This document shows, piece after piece, positions 1 through 11,923 of a stretch of DNA of 64,000 nt. Source of the stretch: Cyprinodon diabolis (taxonomy: Eukaryota > Chordata > Actinopteri > Cyprinodontiformes > Cyprinodontidae). The notes under the pieces were generated by a model. It was given only the letters and a program-made list of their open reading frames with translations. It had not been told where the DNA came from and did no database searches. The stretch is taken from assembly GCA_030533445.1 (NCBI GenBank), contig CM060069.1, forward strand, positions 31,482,337-31,546,336, written 5' to 3'. Every line of letters begins with the position of its first letter. Position 1 is the first letter of the stretch. The position numbers were made by a program, and so were the translations under genes.

Positions 1-265
1 CCTTGTAGAGTCTAATGCCTCGTTAAGTTTTGACACCTATATGAATCGTTATTTTCACAAAGAAGCAACAGAAATTACAAATGTGAACTAGTTTATAAAA
101 AGAGTAAAAAGGGATTTGGTATGTTTGCTTTTCATTTAAAACTAATTAAACACACATGTGCAGGAGAGAAGTTATAATCAGCACAATCACTAATGCCTCA
201 GTAACACCATAGCATTTGAATGCCTAGTACCTAAAAGGTACCAGTATAAAAAGAAACCAAAGCTC

Positions 266-452
266 TGCTAAATGGCCATCTAGGAAGTAAAAGATGTGTT
301 AAAATGTACTCTTGGAAGCCAAAGGTGTGCTAAAGTGATCCTCAGGAACCAAATGCCTGCTAGAGTGCCCTCTCGGGAGTCAAAACATGGTCAAACATGC
401 CCTCCTGGGAGGTAAAGTGGGTGCTTAAGTGCCATCTACGGACGCACTATAG
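266..452. repeat. Degenerate minisatellite, period 30-34 bp, about six units
   Basis: Six imperfect copies start near 266, 297, 328, 358, 388 and 422. Each begins with a TGCTAAA-like word (TGCTAAA, TGTTAAA, TGCTAAA, TGCTAGA, TGGTCAAA, TGCTTAA), followed by a GTGCCCTCT-like word and a GGAAGCCAAA-like word. The copies differ at many positions, so the array is old. It was found by eye; the exact ends are uncertain by about 10 bases. Confidence 0.7.
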
Positions 453-3400
453 ATGCCCTTTTTTTCGCCCCTGCCCTTCAGAAACTCTGACAGAACAGAT
501 CAGGATTTTAATATATAGAAAATATAATGTAAACTAGTCTGTGAAGAGTTGGTCATCAGGCCATGATCAAGCTAGAAATTTTCCATTAAGGCACCTGGAT
601 GTGAGGTTTTTTTTAATACATTTCGCTGCCCATTGGAGAGGCCTCCTCAGTTCTAACTAGGGGTGTCGAGCACTGAGATCAATATACTGTAGGTGTAACA
701 AAAGAATTAGGGGGGACAAATAGAGGCTCTGATCCCTCCCACTGACTGGGCCATGGATGGCACCTGGGGGGTTGGTTGTTAATAGCTTTTTTTTAGGGGT
801 GTGTCTGATGGGTCGTTAACTCACAACGGACAGTTTTTCTAGCTTAAGAAAGATAGTTAGCTCTCCCCTTTTGCAAACAAGCTGATAACCAAAGAAAAAC
901 TGAAGAGAGCAGCAGCAGCCTGTTCCCCCTTTTCTGCCACTGCTTGCTGTAACTGGGTGATGAAAGCTAGCTTCCCTCACGCTTTGAAAGCTTTTTGTCT
1001 GAGCCGGAACCCCTCGCCCCTTATCTCTGTTTTCCTGTTGGGTGATAAAGACAGGTACTTGTTAGCTTTGTTTGCCTGTTGTCTGAGCAGGGACCCCCCT
1101 TCCTGTGGTACAGAATTGCGTGCCGTTGTCTGAGGAGTTGCTATCCCATGAAGCTCCATTGTTGTCATATTCTAAAATCCCTTCTATGTTTTTTCATTTA
1201 TATTTGCTGCTGGTGTAATGGATAATTGCTCAGCATTCAATAAAGCTCAATTAACTCCTGCCCATGCACTCAATTAATTTATTAATTTGTTTAAATTACC
1301 TAAGGGCTGCTTCTATCCAGTTTCATCAATTTCACTGATTGTCCTTCGTATGTGTTTCTTTTTTTCGTAATTGAGTGCGTTATCTTAGTATTGTTGACAG
1401 AATTAATGCTTCCTACATGTAGCTGTTTGTTTAATTAATTTTAGCAATATAAATTGTGTTTGTCTGTGGTTATTTTTTATCAGTTATCTATTGCTTAAAG
1501 GGCTGCTGTTGACTAACTCCTTTCAATGTATAATTCAATTATAAAGAGACATTTCTGATGGTTTTGTTTATTCTTAATATTTAACAATTTAAGTTATAAT
1601 AAAAATTGTAAACTAACAGTTAGTTGAAATATACAACTGGCTTAAATACCCATATTTACTGGCAAATTAGGTTAATAATTGTTATTGATCATCCAAATGG
1701 TTAAATATAATGATTAATGGTTGGTACGTGTTAATCACAATTATCCAAAATGTACTTTTGCTGTGGATTAAATTTGGTAAGAAAAATAAGTTGTAAATAA
1801 TAGTTTTTAATTATTGTTTCCTGAATAATAAAATTCATAATCAAATAAGAATAATTTTACAGTAAGATCTAGGCTGTATTAAGAGTTTTGCGATAAGATA
1901 AAGACGAACACAAGTTTAAAAATGCCTTGTCTTAAAAAACATAAATGTAGAAAATAATTTAAAAAAGAGTGATTATTTCAAAAATTAAAGGATTTTTTTC
2001 CCCCAAATCCTGTGTTTACAGCAATTTAATAGCAATGTGTTTATGTTTTGAGTTTTTTTCATTGTTTGTCAAATTTTGTGTTTATTGTACAGACTTTCTT
2101 GAGAATTTGTTTTTTTCGTTGTTGCCCTAATAGAAGCAATTTGTAGTTTTCGTTTTTGCTCTTACATAAAATATAATAGCGCTAATTCTGTTACTGCGTT
2201 TGATGTACAAGAAAATTAGGATATTTTTCAATCTAAAGAATGTATGGTCATTATTATAAAGTAATAACCATATCTGTGCTTTTTGTTAAATAGAAAAAAT
2301 TTAACATAACAAGGAGTAAGTTTTCAGCTTTAAACCTTTGCATTGTTATGTTACTAAATGTGCATTTTGTAGTGAGTGCATCTGCTGAGTGATTCTCCCG
2401 AAAAATGTCTTTGCTATTGAAAATACTCACTGGCTTCAATGTTTTTACTATACTATTGTGTTACAATTTAAAAACAGCTTAACATGAAAAACTGTTTTCT
2501 TAGATGCCTTTCTGTTGGAGCTTAAATGATAATGCATTTTAGTCCTTAATACAGTATGCTTTGGATAAGGTGATGACCTGAAAACCCAAAGCAAGAGAGC
2601 AATCAGTCTCTTTTTCGTTACTGTCTTCAATTTCCTCAAAACTGTGCTCTGTTTCCTCTCCTCAGCAGGAGCAGCAACCAATACAAGGCCAGTTATTACT
2701 GCTGCAGAGATTAGATAAGATCAAAGGTGACCGGTTGAACACAGAAGATGTAACCACTGTGCTCATCTAAGGGACACTGCATAGGGTCTCATGTCATTAT
2801 CCCCCAGTTATAATGATCTGCTTTTGGATTAATTATGTTAAAATATTTCACATTCCCAAAGTAAATTGGACCCAACATCCATAATCTTCTGCAGTGAATA
2901 GTTCTTTTGTTTTTAATATTTTCAGAGTTTTAGATAAGGCTTGCACTTTTACCTATTCCATATTACTTGCTGTAAATGTTCATGGGGTTAAGGAATAAAT
3001 GTTGGTGCAAAAAAAAAAAGCCAACCTTGTACTTGTTCATGTGGCAGCAGATAAGTAGAGCCACATTCCACCAGAATATCGAGAAAGCACTGGGACAAGG
3101 TTTTTTTCTTCTTCTTTTTAAAAAAATACTGTGACCGAAAATAATGAAACTGATAGGAGGAAAGGAGAAAAATAACAGAAAAAGTAATGGGATGACCAAA
3201 AAAATCTTGGACAGGTACAGAAATTTAAGTCACTTACAAATCCCAGGTGCAGGAAGAAAGTTAAATTTATGTTAAATCATTGCTGGCAGATTTTAACGGG
3301 AGCATAAAAAAGACTTGTTTTTGACAATTTAATTCCTAATTGGATTACGATTGCTAATGCTGAATCCTATTTTACACAGCTAATGATTCTTCATTTTCAC

Positions 3401-4374
3401 TGATATGTTTCATCACTGTAAAAAAATTATTTGGTTTATAGATTTGGTTTATAAATAAAATCCTACACATTCTTAAATGATTTATAACAGGAACATATAA
3501 TATATATTATAAAATATATTATAAAATGAGAAAGATATTATGCTTAATAATAACATGAAAGCATTTATGAAATTTACAATTTTCAGCGATGTAAAACAAT
3601 TTTGTCTTAAATACTGGTCTAAATTTCTTGTCACACTACTTGCCACTTCAGCTAAATGTAAGACATCAAGTCTGTCAAGTCGACCTGATATTTTGTCGGA
3701 TTGTCTTTCATTTTATATTTAATCTTTGATTGGGCTTAATTTTCTTTAAAAATTCTTTTCAAAAAAAGAAGAAAAAAAAGAGATTGTTGTTCTGCATAAT
3801 AATATGTGTTTATAAATGAAGTCAAGTAAAGTAAAAAATTATAATATAAGTTTCTCATTCAATCCCTTAACATTTAGTGGTGGGAGAGGCTTATTGTTGT
3901 GCATTAACAGACCAAAGCCTTTGCCATCTACTGTACATATTGCTAGCATGTCGTTTCGTTTTGTCTAATGTTACAAGTGTTCTGTGTGATAACCTTCAAG
4001 TTTTGAGTTTTTTTGTATTCTGAAAATATTTTAGACGGTCTGTGCATTTTCCTTTTTTAGAAAATTCTGAAGGACTAAGACACCAACTGGCCATCTTTGT
4101 ATGTTTTGCAATTGTGAAAATGGGGTTTAATTTAATTTCCTCAAATCCTCCTTAAATCTCTAGATAAGGTAGTAAATGTCCCAATATAGACAAGTTATGG
4201 AAAAGATAGTTATCTTCCTATATTAAGATGATGTGGGAATAATGAACAGTAATGTCATGATGGTGAACTTCGGTTGAAAACACACAAGCATAACTTCAAA
4301 GCAGAAGGTGGAGTTTAAATATTGGTATCTAGGGATGCAAGTACTGAAGTGATCTGCTTTTTAGAAAATGAGAT

Positions 4375-4811
4375 TGTCAGGGTTTGGTGGAGGGTCTGAG
4401 GACCCAAATGCAGCAGTGAGGAGGCAGAGGTGAGTTTTTGTAGATTTAATGGAGTGTTCAGAAGCAACTGAGGCAGGAATCCAAAGATTCAACATAAAAA
4501 TGTAAAGCAAAGCAGAACCATGGAGAGATCAGGGAAAACAAGCACAAAGAGCCTATGAAAGACAAGGAACCAGCACTGAGGAACCTCACAGGGAGAGTAT
4601 TTATGGGAGATTGAACAAAGACAAGACTGATGAGCTGATTGGGAGCAGGTGTGGACAGAGGCTTCAAGAAGGAGCTAGGGAAAAGGAGACTAACACAAGA
4701 AGGCAACAGTGGGCAAGCAAAGAAAACATAAGAACTAAGATGAATCCAGAAAACACCAAAAAAACATGGATCAAGTGAAACACAAAACATAGCAGGAACA
4801 AGACCGTGACA
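4375..4811 (-). mobile_element. Solo LTR, family 1, copy 1
   Basis: A 437-bp element that begins TGTCAGGG and ends CCGTGACA, so it has TG...CA ends with a 5-bp terminal inverted repeat. It is flanked by a perfect 5-bp direct repeat GAGAT (4370-4374 and 4812-4816). TG...CA ends with a 5-bp target duplication are typical of LTR retrotransposons, and no internal region or second LTR lies nearby, so it is read as a solo LTR. The likely sense strand is minus: there a TATA-like ATAAATA is followed by an ATTAAA polyadenylation-type signal (plus-strand TTTAAT near 4446). Related copies lie at 10880-12271, 14805-15236 and about 46171-46698. The superfamily (Gypsy, ERV or BEL) cannot be told from the LTR alone. 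Confidence 0.75.
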
Positions 4812-5280
4812 GAGATGTAAACAACAATTTTTGTAAACAATTTTTTTTTACAAAGCCCTTTATAATTGGCCCTAAATGACCCTAATTAACACTAATGATT
4901 TATGAGCTGGAGGAAGTTTAAAGACAAGCTTATCTTTACGGCTATATAACAAAACTGTTTTGAAGGTTGTTGTTCCAGTGTACCCTTTTTCGGGTGGAAG
5001 GAATAAGAATATTTGCTGTATATTTATTACAAAAAAAAAGAAAAGAAAATGTGGCCTTTCTGGGGAGCTTAAAGAATGCAAGCCCTTAAATGGTAACCAT
5101 CTTTGTTTACTTGTCAGTTTAAAACGATTTATGAGGAGATTGTCATCGTTTAGCAATGGTCGGTTATACACAACATATAGCAACACTGCTGGTTGAAAAA
5201 AAAAAGATGCATATATTTCTGATGGCCCTTCTTGTATTCACCCAACTCACTTTCTCATTTCTGTATAATTTGTATTTTAG

Positions 5281-5424
5281 AGTCAAGATGAAGGATGGAG
5301 TGGTCTTCCTGGGCGCAAGAGCCAGTAACCCAGTTATGTGGACGGTCAGTCAGGATGTCAGAAGTGAGGGTCACAGGGTGGTTACGCTACACTGTCATAG
5401 GAAGGAGAACAGCTTTAATCGAAG
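5281..5424 (+). CDS. tmem132: TMEM132-family protein, internal exon A
   Basis: This 144-nt internal exon encodes part of the ectodomain of a TMEM132-family single-pass membrane protein. The family is described as neural adhesion molecules with a cohesin-like domain and Ig-like domains. A pyrimidine-rich tract ending TTTGTATTTTAG precedes it, and the donor is GAAG|GTATGT. The reading frame enters in phase 2 (first base completes a codon) and leaves in phase 2, giving 47 whole codons. The peptide begins VKMKDGVVFLGARASNPVMW and carries one cysteine in the motif LHCHRKE. The ATG inside the exon is not a translation start, because the frame is open across the acceptor and a family member would be much longer. 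Recognition rests on resemblance to the conserved block GVxxLxAxxSNPxxW, and the paralogue (A to E) is unresolved. Confidence in exon and family is high because the phases of exons B and C agree. Confidence 0.85.
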
Positions 5425-6370
5425 GTATGTATGCCTCTTTTTTCTCTGCTATATGTGGAAATTTTTATAGACTAACTGGCTGTACAAACAGACACCAGCA
5501 AGACATGTTATTCTTCATACGTTTGTCGGTAAGTGAATGATTGCTAAAAAGTAAAGAATGAATCAGCTTTTGAGAAATAACTGTTTTGGCCCTGTTCTCA
5601 GCCAAGTGTAGCTGCTGAAATGCATTGTTCAACCAAGTGTCAGCTTTGCTTCAACTTAATGGATAAAGGACAAATTTTCAGTTTTCTCTATGTCAACAAT
5701 TATTTTGAACTCCACAGAATCTGACAGCCTCTGTTTAATTAGTTTTACACCAGCAATGAAATATTTCAATATTCAAAACTGCATCAAACATGAAGTTAGG
5801 TTTTAACATTTTTTTTTTGATGAAAAACAGTTTTAACCAATGTAAATCTGAATAAATAAGATTTTACTTACAAGAAAATTGAGGTAAAATTTGTATATAC
5901 TAGAAATAAAAAAAAAATGCCTTACTTGAGGCACCTATATTTTCTGCAGCTATAGTCTTTTAAAAGCACCTGTCAAGTTTGGAGACAATACATCTCTGGA
6001 TGCCTGATCAATAATATTTTTGTTTTATCATGTTAAAAAAAATGCAGTTAATTAGCAGGATCCACATTCACTACTGTGATCTTAAGTCTATTTTAATATT
6101 TTGTCCATCTTAGGATTTTGGATTTTTGATTAATTTGTCTATTGAGGGCTGTACATTTTTAGAAAATTCAACCACAGTTGATGGACTTGTGTTGTGCTCA
6201 GTGGAAATCTTATCCATTTGTAAATTCCACCTAAGATTCAAGCTGTCAACCATAGAACGGCTTAATCTCAAGTTGAAAAATGGCTAATAAGTGAGTTTTT
6301 CTTATCTTCAAAAAGTTAATAAGTAAAATTACACATCTGAGGTGTTAAGTCAGTTCCATCCACTTCTTTA

Positions 6371-6707
6371 AAACCACTCATCCATCCATGCATCCATCCG
6401 TCTTCTACCACTGTCTGTAAGAGTTCTGTGGGGCTGGTGCCTTTCTCTGGCAGTCATTTGGTAAAATCCTAAATACATCACTAGTTCATCGCAGGGATAT
6501 TTAACAAGCACAGCTAAGGGCAGTTCAAAAACCACCAATCAACCAAACAGTTATGTTTGGACTGTAAGAGGAAAGGGGAGTGCCCTGAGTCAACACTCTC
6601 ATGCAGAGAGAGAATACACATTTTTTTTTGCAAAAAGACCAGGATTTAAACTCCGGACCTTCTTGGTGTAAGGGAAAAGTGCTACAAACTGTGCCACCTT
6701 GCAGCCT
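6371..6707 (-). mobile_element. tRNA-derived SINE, degraded
   Basis: Read on the minus strand, the element begins near 6707 with a tRNA-like head. An A-box-like GGTGGCACAGTTTGTAGCA lies at about 6682-6700, and a decayed B box (GGAGTTTAAATCC against consensus GGTTCGAATCC) at 6642-6654. The body runs to a tail of GGATG-type repeats, seen on the plus strand as repeated CATC/CATCC words at 6378-6400. The layout (pol III boxes, body, simple-repeat tail) is that of a tRNA-derived SINE, and the body resembles a very common teleost repeat. The B box has lost its CG, so it is probably inactive. Confidence 0.55.
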
Positions 6708-8260
6708 TACCTTGAAAGTTTTTCTTATATATAAATGGTAGAAATGCAACATTGTATCTAAATACTTCTTTTGAGTAAAATACACAAATATAAACCACAT
6801 CATATAGGCTACTCCTTCTAGGGATGCAAGTAGATGTAAGAAAATAAATATAAAGTGGGAAAACTATTAGATGCATACAGAGTGCTGAGATTGTCTCGCT
6901 CAATTTCATAGTAGTGTTAACTTTAATGAGACTTAGATCTGTCACTGTCATTCATATAAGGTGAAACATATTTAAAATAAAGCTGTAAACATAGGTATAT
7001 AGGAATAATGCTTACAGGTTTCTCAGCATGGAAACTAAGTGTATAGGTGATAAATATGTGAATTTGACATGCAGCTAGACCACTAAAATAATGTAAGTTA
7101 AATAAAGTAGAGGTACACAGGAAGTGACACGCCCCGACTAGGTTGTTATTTCCTCCTGCGTGTCAAGGTGATGACAGAGATGAATGACAAGTCATCTATA
7201 TTTACATGTATTGCTCTTGTTGACCCACTGAAGAGTAAAAACGTCAAATTATACAGGAAAGCTCAAATCAAGGTCATATGTGTAATGTCTGGTTTTCTGC
7301 TTTGCAATTTTCAGCTCAGCAAAGGACAAATCTACACCAAGGGCAAAGGCTGTAGTTAAATTGTGGGTGGCGAGTTTTGAAAAAAATTGTTTTGGGTATA
7401 TATATATTATATCTATACTTTTTAAAAAACAATAATATTTAAAAAGAATTGTTTAAAATTAATAGAACATCCAGGGGGGCATTTAGACAAACAGGCTTTA
7501 TAAAATCGACCTCATGAGCACAGAATGTGATGTGGTAGTAAGGGACGTTAGGCTAGAGTCGGTCTGCTAGAAACAGCTTTAAGATTTTTGAAGCAGAATT
7601 GTCGCTGAGAAGTGTTTTGACCCAAATCATGTCATCGCTGCGAGCAAGGCCTTGTTACGTCAGATTTTTTGTCGAGCTTCACAGTAAATTATAATAATCT
7701 GGGCATATCAATACTACTCATGTATTTAAATTGCATCGGAATAGCAGCTCAATTTATGTCTTTAAAAACATTCTTTTGGTCACCAGACATATACAGTTGT
7801 CAATATTTCAATAACACAACACAGCGGTAAAAAAAATCACTTATAATAGTGAATACCATAATAATAATTTACTTGATTTACTTGTTTGGGTAAATTTTGC
7901 ATTGGTTCATCTTCTGATTATGAAAGTTATTGTTCTGTTCGTTGGGAAGAACCCTACTGCAGGAGACTGCCATTACTAGAAGTGCCCACTGGAAGTTTAA
8001 TTCAGACAGTTTTTAAAACATTTTTTATGAAGTCTTTTAAAACAACACTTCAAGGTCCTACATAATGCAAATTCACTTTTAATGTTATAATTCTATTTCT
8101 TCATCATCATTATGCACAAAGTGGTATTTCATTTGATTAATGCATGTCTGAATCATCGTCAGAGTTTTGCTGTGTGAGCATCAGCCCCTATGTTACTTGT
8201 GAAAACAAGAGGATAGAGAATATTTACCTAGAGTGAGGATCCCTCCAGGATGCACCTAAC

Positions 8261-9021
8261 CAGGGGTGGGTATTGGCAAAGAATTCATGATTCGATTTGA
8301 ATCACGATTCACATGCCACAATGCGATTCTATCACGATGCATCACGGTACTTGAAATATTGCGATGCATCGCGATGCATTGCGATATTTTCACTGAACAC
8401 TGTAAGAAAAAGATACAGCCATTACCAGTGGCTCACTGGCTGTGTGTGATCTGGATGGGTTCTTCAATTGATACATAACTGAAAGCAACTGAATTCATAC
8501 ATAGCTGTATTTATTGAAACGACTTTTGGAGGTGTTGCCATGAAAACAAATACTGGACACAAATATTACTATTACTGGTGTGGACACATTGACAAAAAGA
8601 TCTTAGGATTCATAAAACTTAAAATAACAAATAAGGATAATCAGTGCCGTTTACATGGCCTCATTGGTCCTTTTGCAAATTACATGCATCATATTAATTT
8701 CATTTTTACCTTCTTTGTTTTTAAAGCCAGAATGCATCCAATTTTCTCAGTCTCCTCCATATTTTGTTTACGAATGACTCGTCTCAGTATCCCGCAGCCG
8801 GACATGTTTGTGACACAAAGCAGCAGGCGTCAACACATCCACAGCGACATCTGCTGGACTGGAAGTTGTATTCCACTTGATTTTGGTGATGTGCGCCAAC
8901 CATTAATGTATTTTATTTGTTCATTTTTTTTATATAATTGATGCCTTCAAGAATTGATGCAGTAGATCACAAAAATTAGAATCGCGATGCATCGATATGA
9001 CGATTATTTTGCACACCCTTA
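8261..9021. mobile_element. Non-autonomous hAT-like element, degraded
   Basis: It begins CAGGGGTGGGTATTGG and ends with TTGCACACCCTTA, inverted termini of the CAGGGGTG type used by many vertebrate hAT elements. Both arms are rich in ATCG/CGAT words (ATTGCGATGCATCGCGATGC near 8359; AATCGCGATGCATCGATATG near 8980) that can pair with each other. The 8 bases on either side agree at only four positions, so the target duplication is not convincing. A 133-codon frame at 8540-8941 lies inside but shows no transposase motif. Confidence 0.5.
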
Positions 9022-9529
9022 ATTGTAACCGTGCTGTGCCGACAATGCAAAACACTCTCATCTGAAAGGGGTTATGTGGTGTAAAGCTCAATATGTCTGG
9101 CTCAAAGTTAAGACCAAGTGGCTAATTTAGCAGCCAATGTTAGCTAATACCTAAGTCCTGGTTAACTTTTTTTGGCCTCTTGCCTTCGAGTTTGCCTAGG
9201 CTTTTGAAGTGCTGTGATACTGTATGACGACATCATGAAATGGGCTGTACAAATATAGGGTGAGGTGGCTTTGCTTTGAAGTCAGATGTCCCTATCTGTG
9301 GCTTTAGGGTTAGAGGAAAGCTATATTTTAAAAAGAAATTAGTCACCATTTTATAAAAGCATTATTTTTTATATATATTTGTCTAGAGGTGACATTGAAA
9401 AGCTGAAAAAAAGACACAATATTTTCAGGAAACAGGGCATAGGGACTCTGTATTCAGGCGAGACAGACAGTGGGAAGTTTTCAAAAAGTGTAATGACAAA
9501 CAAGAAAAGAAATGGGCTGCTGTAGATCT

Positions 9530-10030
9530 GCAGATCTGCAGCGACTGCGGGGGGGAAGCGGGGCAATACCCATGACTGGCACTCTGGTTTAACTATTCAG
9601 TCCAACTCCTAAGAGTTAGTCAGGGTCCAGCGGACGGACCACCAAATGAGATACGGCGGGAGCCACCCAGAGTGTCCCTGATGCAGCAGCCTCTGTAAAC
9701 AGGCAGAAGTCAGAGCCAGGCAAACATCTCAGAACAGGGTGATTCTGAGATCCACGAGTCCAGAACCCATCCAGGGGTTTGGTCCGAACAAGAACAGACA
9801 GTTCCAGGGCTCCAGGAAACCACAGAGCGTTGAGGCAGGCTCAGGGCTCCCTAGGTCCAACAGAGAGCTCAGGCAGATACGCTCTAAGGCAGAACAGGCA
9901 GGCTTCGTAGTTGAGAGGCAGAAACATGACACAACCCCAGGAAAAACTGCGTCAAAACAGGAACAGAGCATGCTCAGTGGATAAGAGCCAGGACACACCA
10001 AGCCAAGACTAATAATCCTCTCCAACCACT
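9530..10030. repeat. Unclassified GC-rich interspersed repeat
   Basis: This stretch is clearly richer in G+C than its surroundings and is full of CAG/CCAGG words (for example ACAGACAGTTCCAGGGCTCC). That composition resembles LTR or untranslated parts of fish retroelements. It begins near a small tandem CAGATCTG duplication at about 9528-9540. I could not find matching ends or a target duplication, and open frames on both strands are unremarkable. Confidence 0.35.
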
Positions 10031-10971
10031 GGCCTCCTATAACAAAAAATTGAACGAAGACATCTAAGTCAAACTCAAAAGCAAAAACTCACAAACAATG
10101 ATTTGGCCCAGATAGCTGGTCTGAAGTTTTGTTAAATGCAACCAAGAAAAAGATCACACCAGAGATTTTGGGGAAACCTAAACCTTTGGGACTCAATATC
10201 TAAACCTAATTGAAATCCTTACCTAACATTGGTGGATGACAGAAGCTTACCTTAAGTCAATGGATTTAAGACGACTTCATTCAATTCCCATTGGTACCAA
10301 TGATGATTTAGGTGGCATAATTCAGGTTTTTTCTTTCAGCAGTTATTGTAAAACTGGCAACCCCCTACGTTTAGTATGGTACAGTAGTCTTGCCTCAGGG
10401 CCTAAAGTGGTCCATCCGAATCAGACAGAAACTTCTGCCAAAGTGTGTCAGCTGTGCCTACAGTAGGAAAGGAGGGAGCACAATGCTTCCTATTGAAAGC
10501 TCATTTTGCAAATAGGGACCTCCTGAAGTTCCTATATGCGGCACAGGAGACAAAGATTATCCCATAATCCTTTAAGTGACAATCTCAATGAGATTTAAGA
10601 AAAAATTTATTTCCTCAGATGCACTTTATGTGATGCATGCTAATGTTTTTTTCACTACAGTTATGTAACTTATTTTTACTTCTAGACAATGATTTTTGCA
10701 GCTTTGTTATAGGTTTGAGGTGTTTGGTTAATTTCCAGTGTCTAAAATAATGCCTTGTATTTTAATCTATAACCTTTTTTAAATTTCACCCCACAAAACA
10801 AAACAGTGCATAGAAAATAGGCTACCATTGGCTGATGTTCTGCAATGAAATGTCTTAGATATTAATTTGTAAAACAAGTTTTCAGGGATGGTGGATGCAA
10901 TTATGGATCCAAATTCAGAGTAGAAGGAGGCAGGGAAGATTGCTTACAAGATTTAATGAGAAAGTAAAAAT

Positions 10972-11923
10972 TTGTGATATTATGTGCTGAGCCGAGGCTT
11001 CAAGGCATGTCTAGTAATGGAGGGGGCGTTTCCCTGAAGCACGTGTCAAGGCGTGATTTGTTTTCGGGAAGGGGCAAAACTGATGACGTCCGAAGTGTCT
11101 GTACTGTGATACCATGTGACCACTTCAGGAAGTGGTTCAGATCATGTGAGAACTTTGACAGACGTTTAAACAGCCCCACTATTCGGTCAAGATGTGGGAG
11201 TTTATAAGAGAGTTGCTGTCAGTTGGATAGAGTTTGATATATTAAACTTAGAGGGGGGAAAAAAATAAAAACTATTAAAGCTACAGTGTGTAATAATTAC
11301 AGGGATATACAGTCAGAAATGTAATATATTATACATAACTATGTTATTTATCATCATCTACGAGCTCAGCCTCTTAACCTTAATATTTGCGTTGCCTTAG
11401 AATTCGTTATTTATAATTACTTAGGAGCGAGTCTCGCAGCCATGGAGGCAGACATCTTTGCGCTACGGCAGCGCAGAGCCAACAAACTAGCGATTGCGAG
11501 ATCGCCCATTACGGGTATATTTATTATCTTAAGTCTACATGAAATCTATACCCTACACAGACTAATGAAATACTATCTGTAAAATTATCTATGTAAACAA
11601 ACCTCATCACTTGAGAAGGTAGGTGATGCGGACATCGTGGAAGACATTTTGTCCCGTAACGCTCGCCGTACTGTTAGGGGGGGGAAAAGCGGTGGGGGGG
11701 AGATGTTCATGTTGCTGCGGTCTGCAGTCTGGACGTTAGATGTCGCTGAAAATTACACACTTAAGCTTTAAAAAAAAATCAGAAATTATATTACTAACTG
11801 TAGTTATGCACTCCACCAGTAGGTGGTGACAGGTTCACGTGAAGGTTCATGAACTGTGGGGATCGTTAAAGCAATTTGGCCAAACAGTTCAATGCCTCAC
11901 AAGGCTTCATCTCGACATCACTA
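10972..11923. mobile_element. hAT-type non-autonomous element inside the LTR
   Basis: The termini are TTGTGATATT... and ...GACATCACTA, which pair at 7 of the outer 8 bases (TTGTGAT against TAGTGAT). The flanks GTAAAAAT (10964-10971) and TTAAAAAT (11924-11931) agree at 7 of 8 bases; an 8-bp duplication is the hallmark of hAT transposition. The two sides interrupt an LTR that is otherwise continuous, which confirms the boundaries independently. No transposase frame is present. A TTAA-flanked MITE has inserted into it at 11279-11767, leaving about 460 bp of its own sequence. Confidence 0.65.
11279..11767. mobile_element. TTAA-type MITE (piggyBac- or Kolobok-like), nested
   Basis: A 489-bp element flanked by TTAA on both sides (11275-11278 and 11768-11771). 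Its termini are AGCTACAGTGTGTAAT and ATTACACACTTAAGCT, inverted repeats that agree at 14 of 16 bases. Insertion into TTAA is typical of piggyBac and Kolobok transposons. The interior is less AT-rich than the ends and includes a coding-like stretch starting with ATG at 11441 that reads MEADIFALRQRRANKLAIAR before a stop, plus a second one near 11620-11670. No transposase motif is visible, so it is non-autonomous. Confidence 0.7.

Larger units (their letters stand above)
1..5280 (+). other. Intron upstream of exon A, partial
   Basis: The whole stretch upstream of exon A reads as intron of the TMEM132-type gene. Apart from the minisatellite at 266-452 and the solo LTR at 4375-4811, I see only AT-rich sequence. 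A moderately GC-rich patch at about 700-1170 contains a partly repeated phrase (TTGTCTGAGC followed by a GGGACCCC-like run, near 1000, 1080 and 1127) and looks like an old unclassified repeat. No exon with splice sites and no CpG-rich promoter was seen. The transcription start must lie outside the window. Confidence 0.6.

Noticed and set aside
4960..5196. 78-codon plus frame just upstream of exon A
   Set aside because: It lies in the intron, ends before the acceptor and has no family match.
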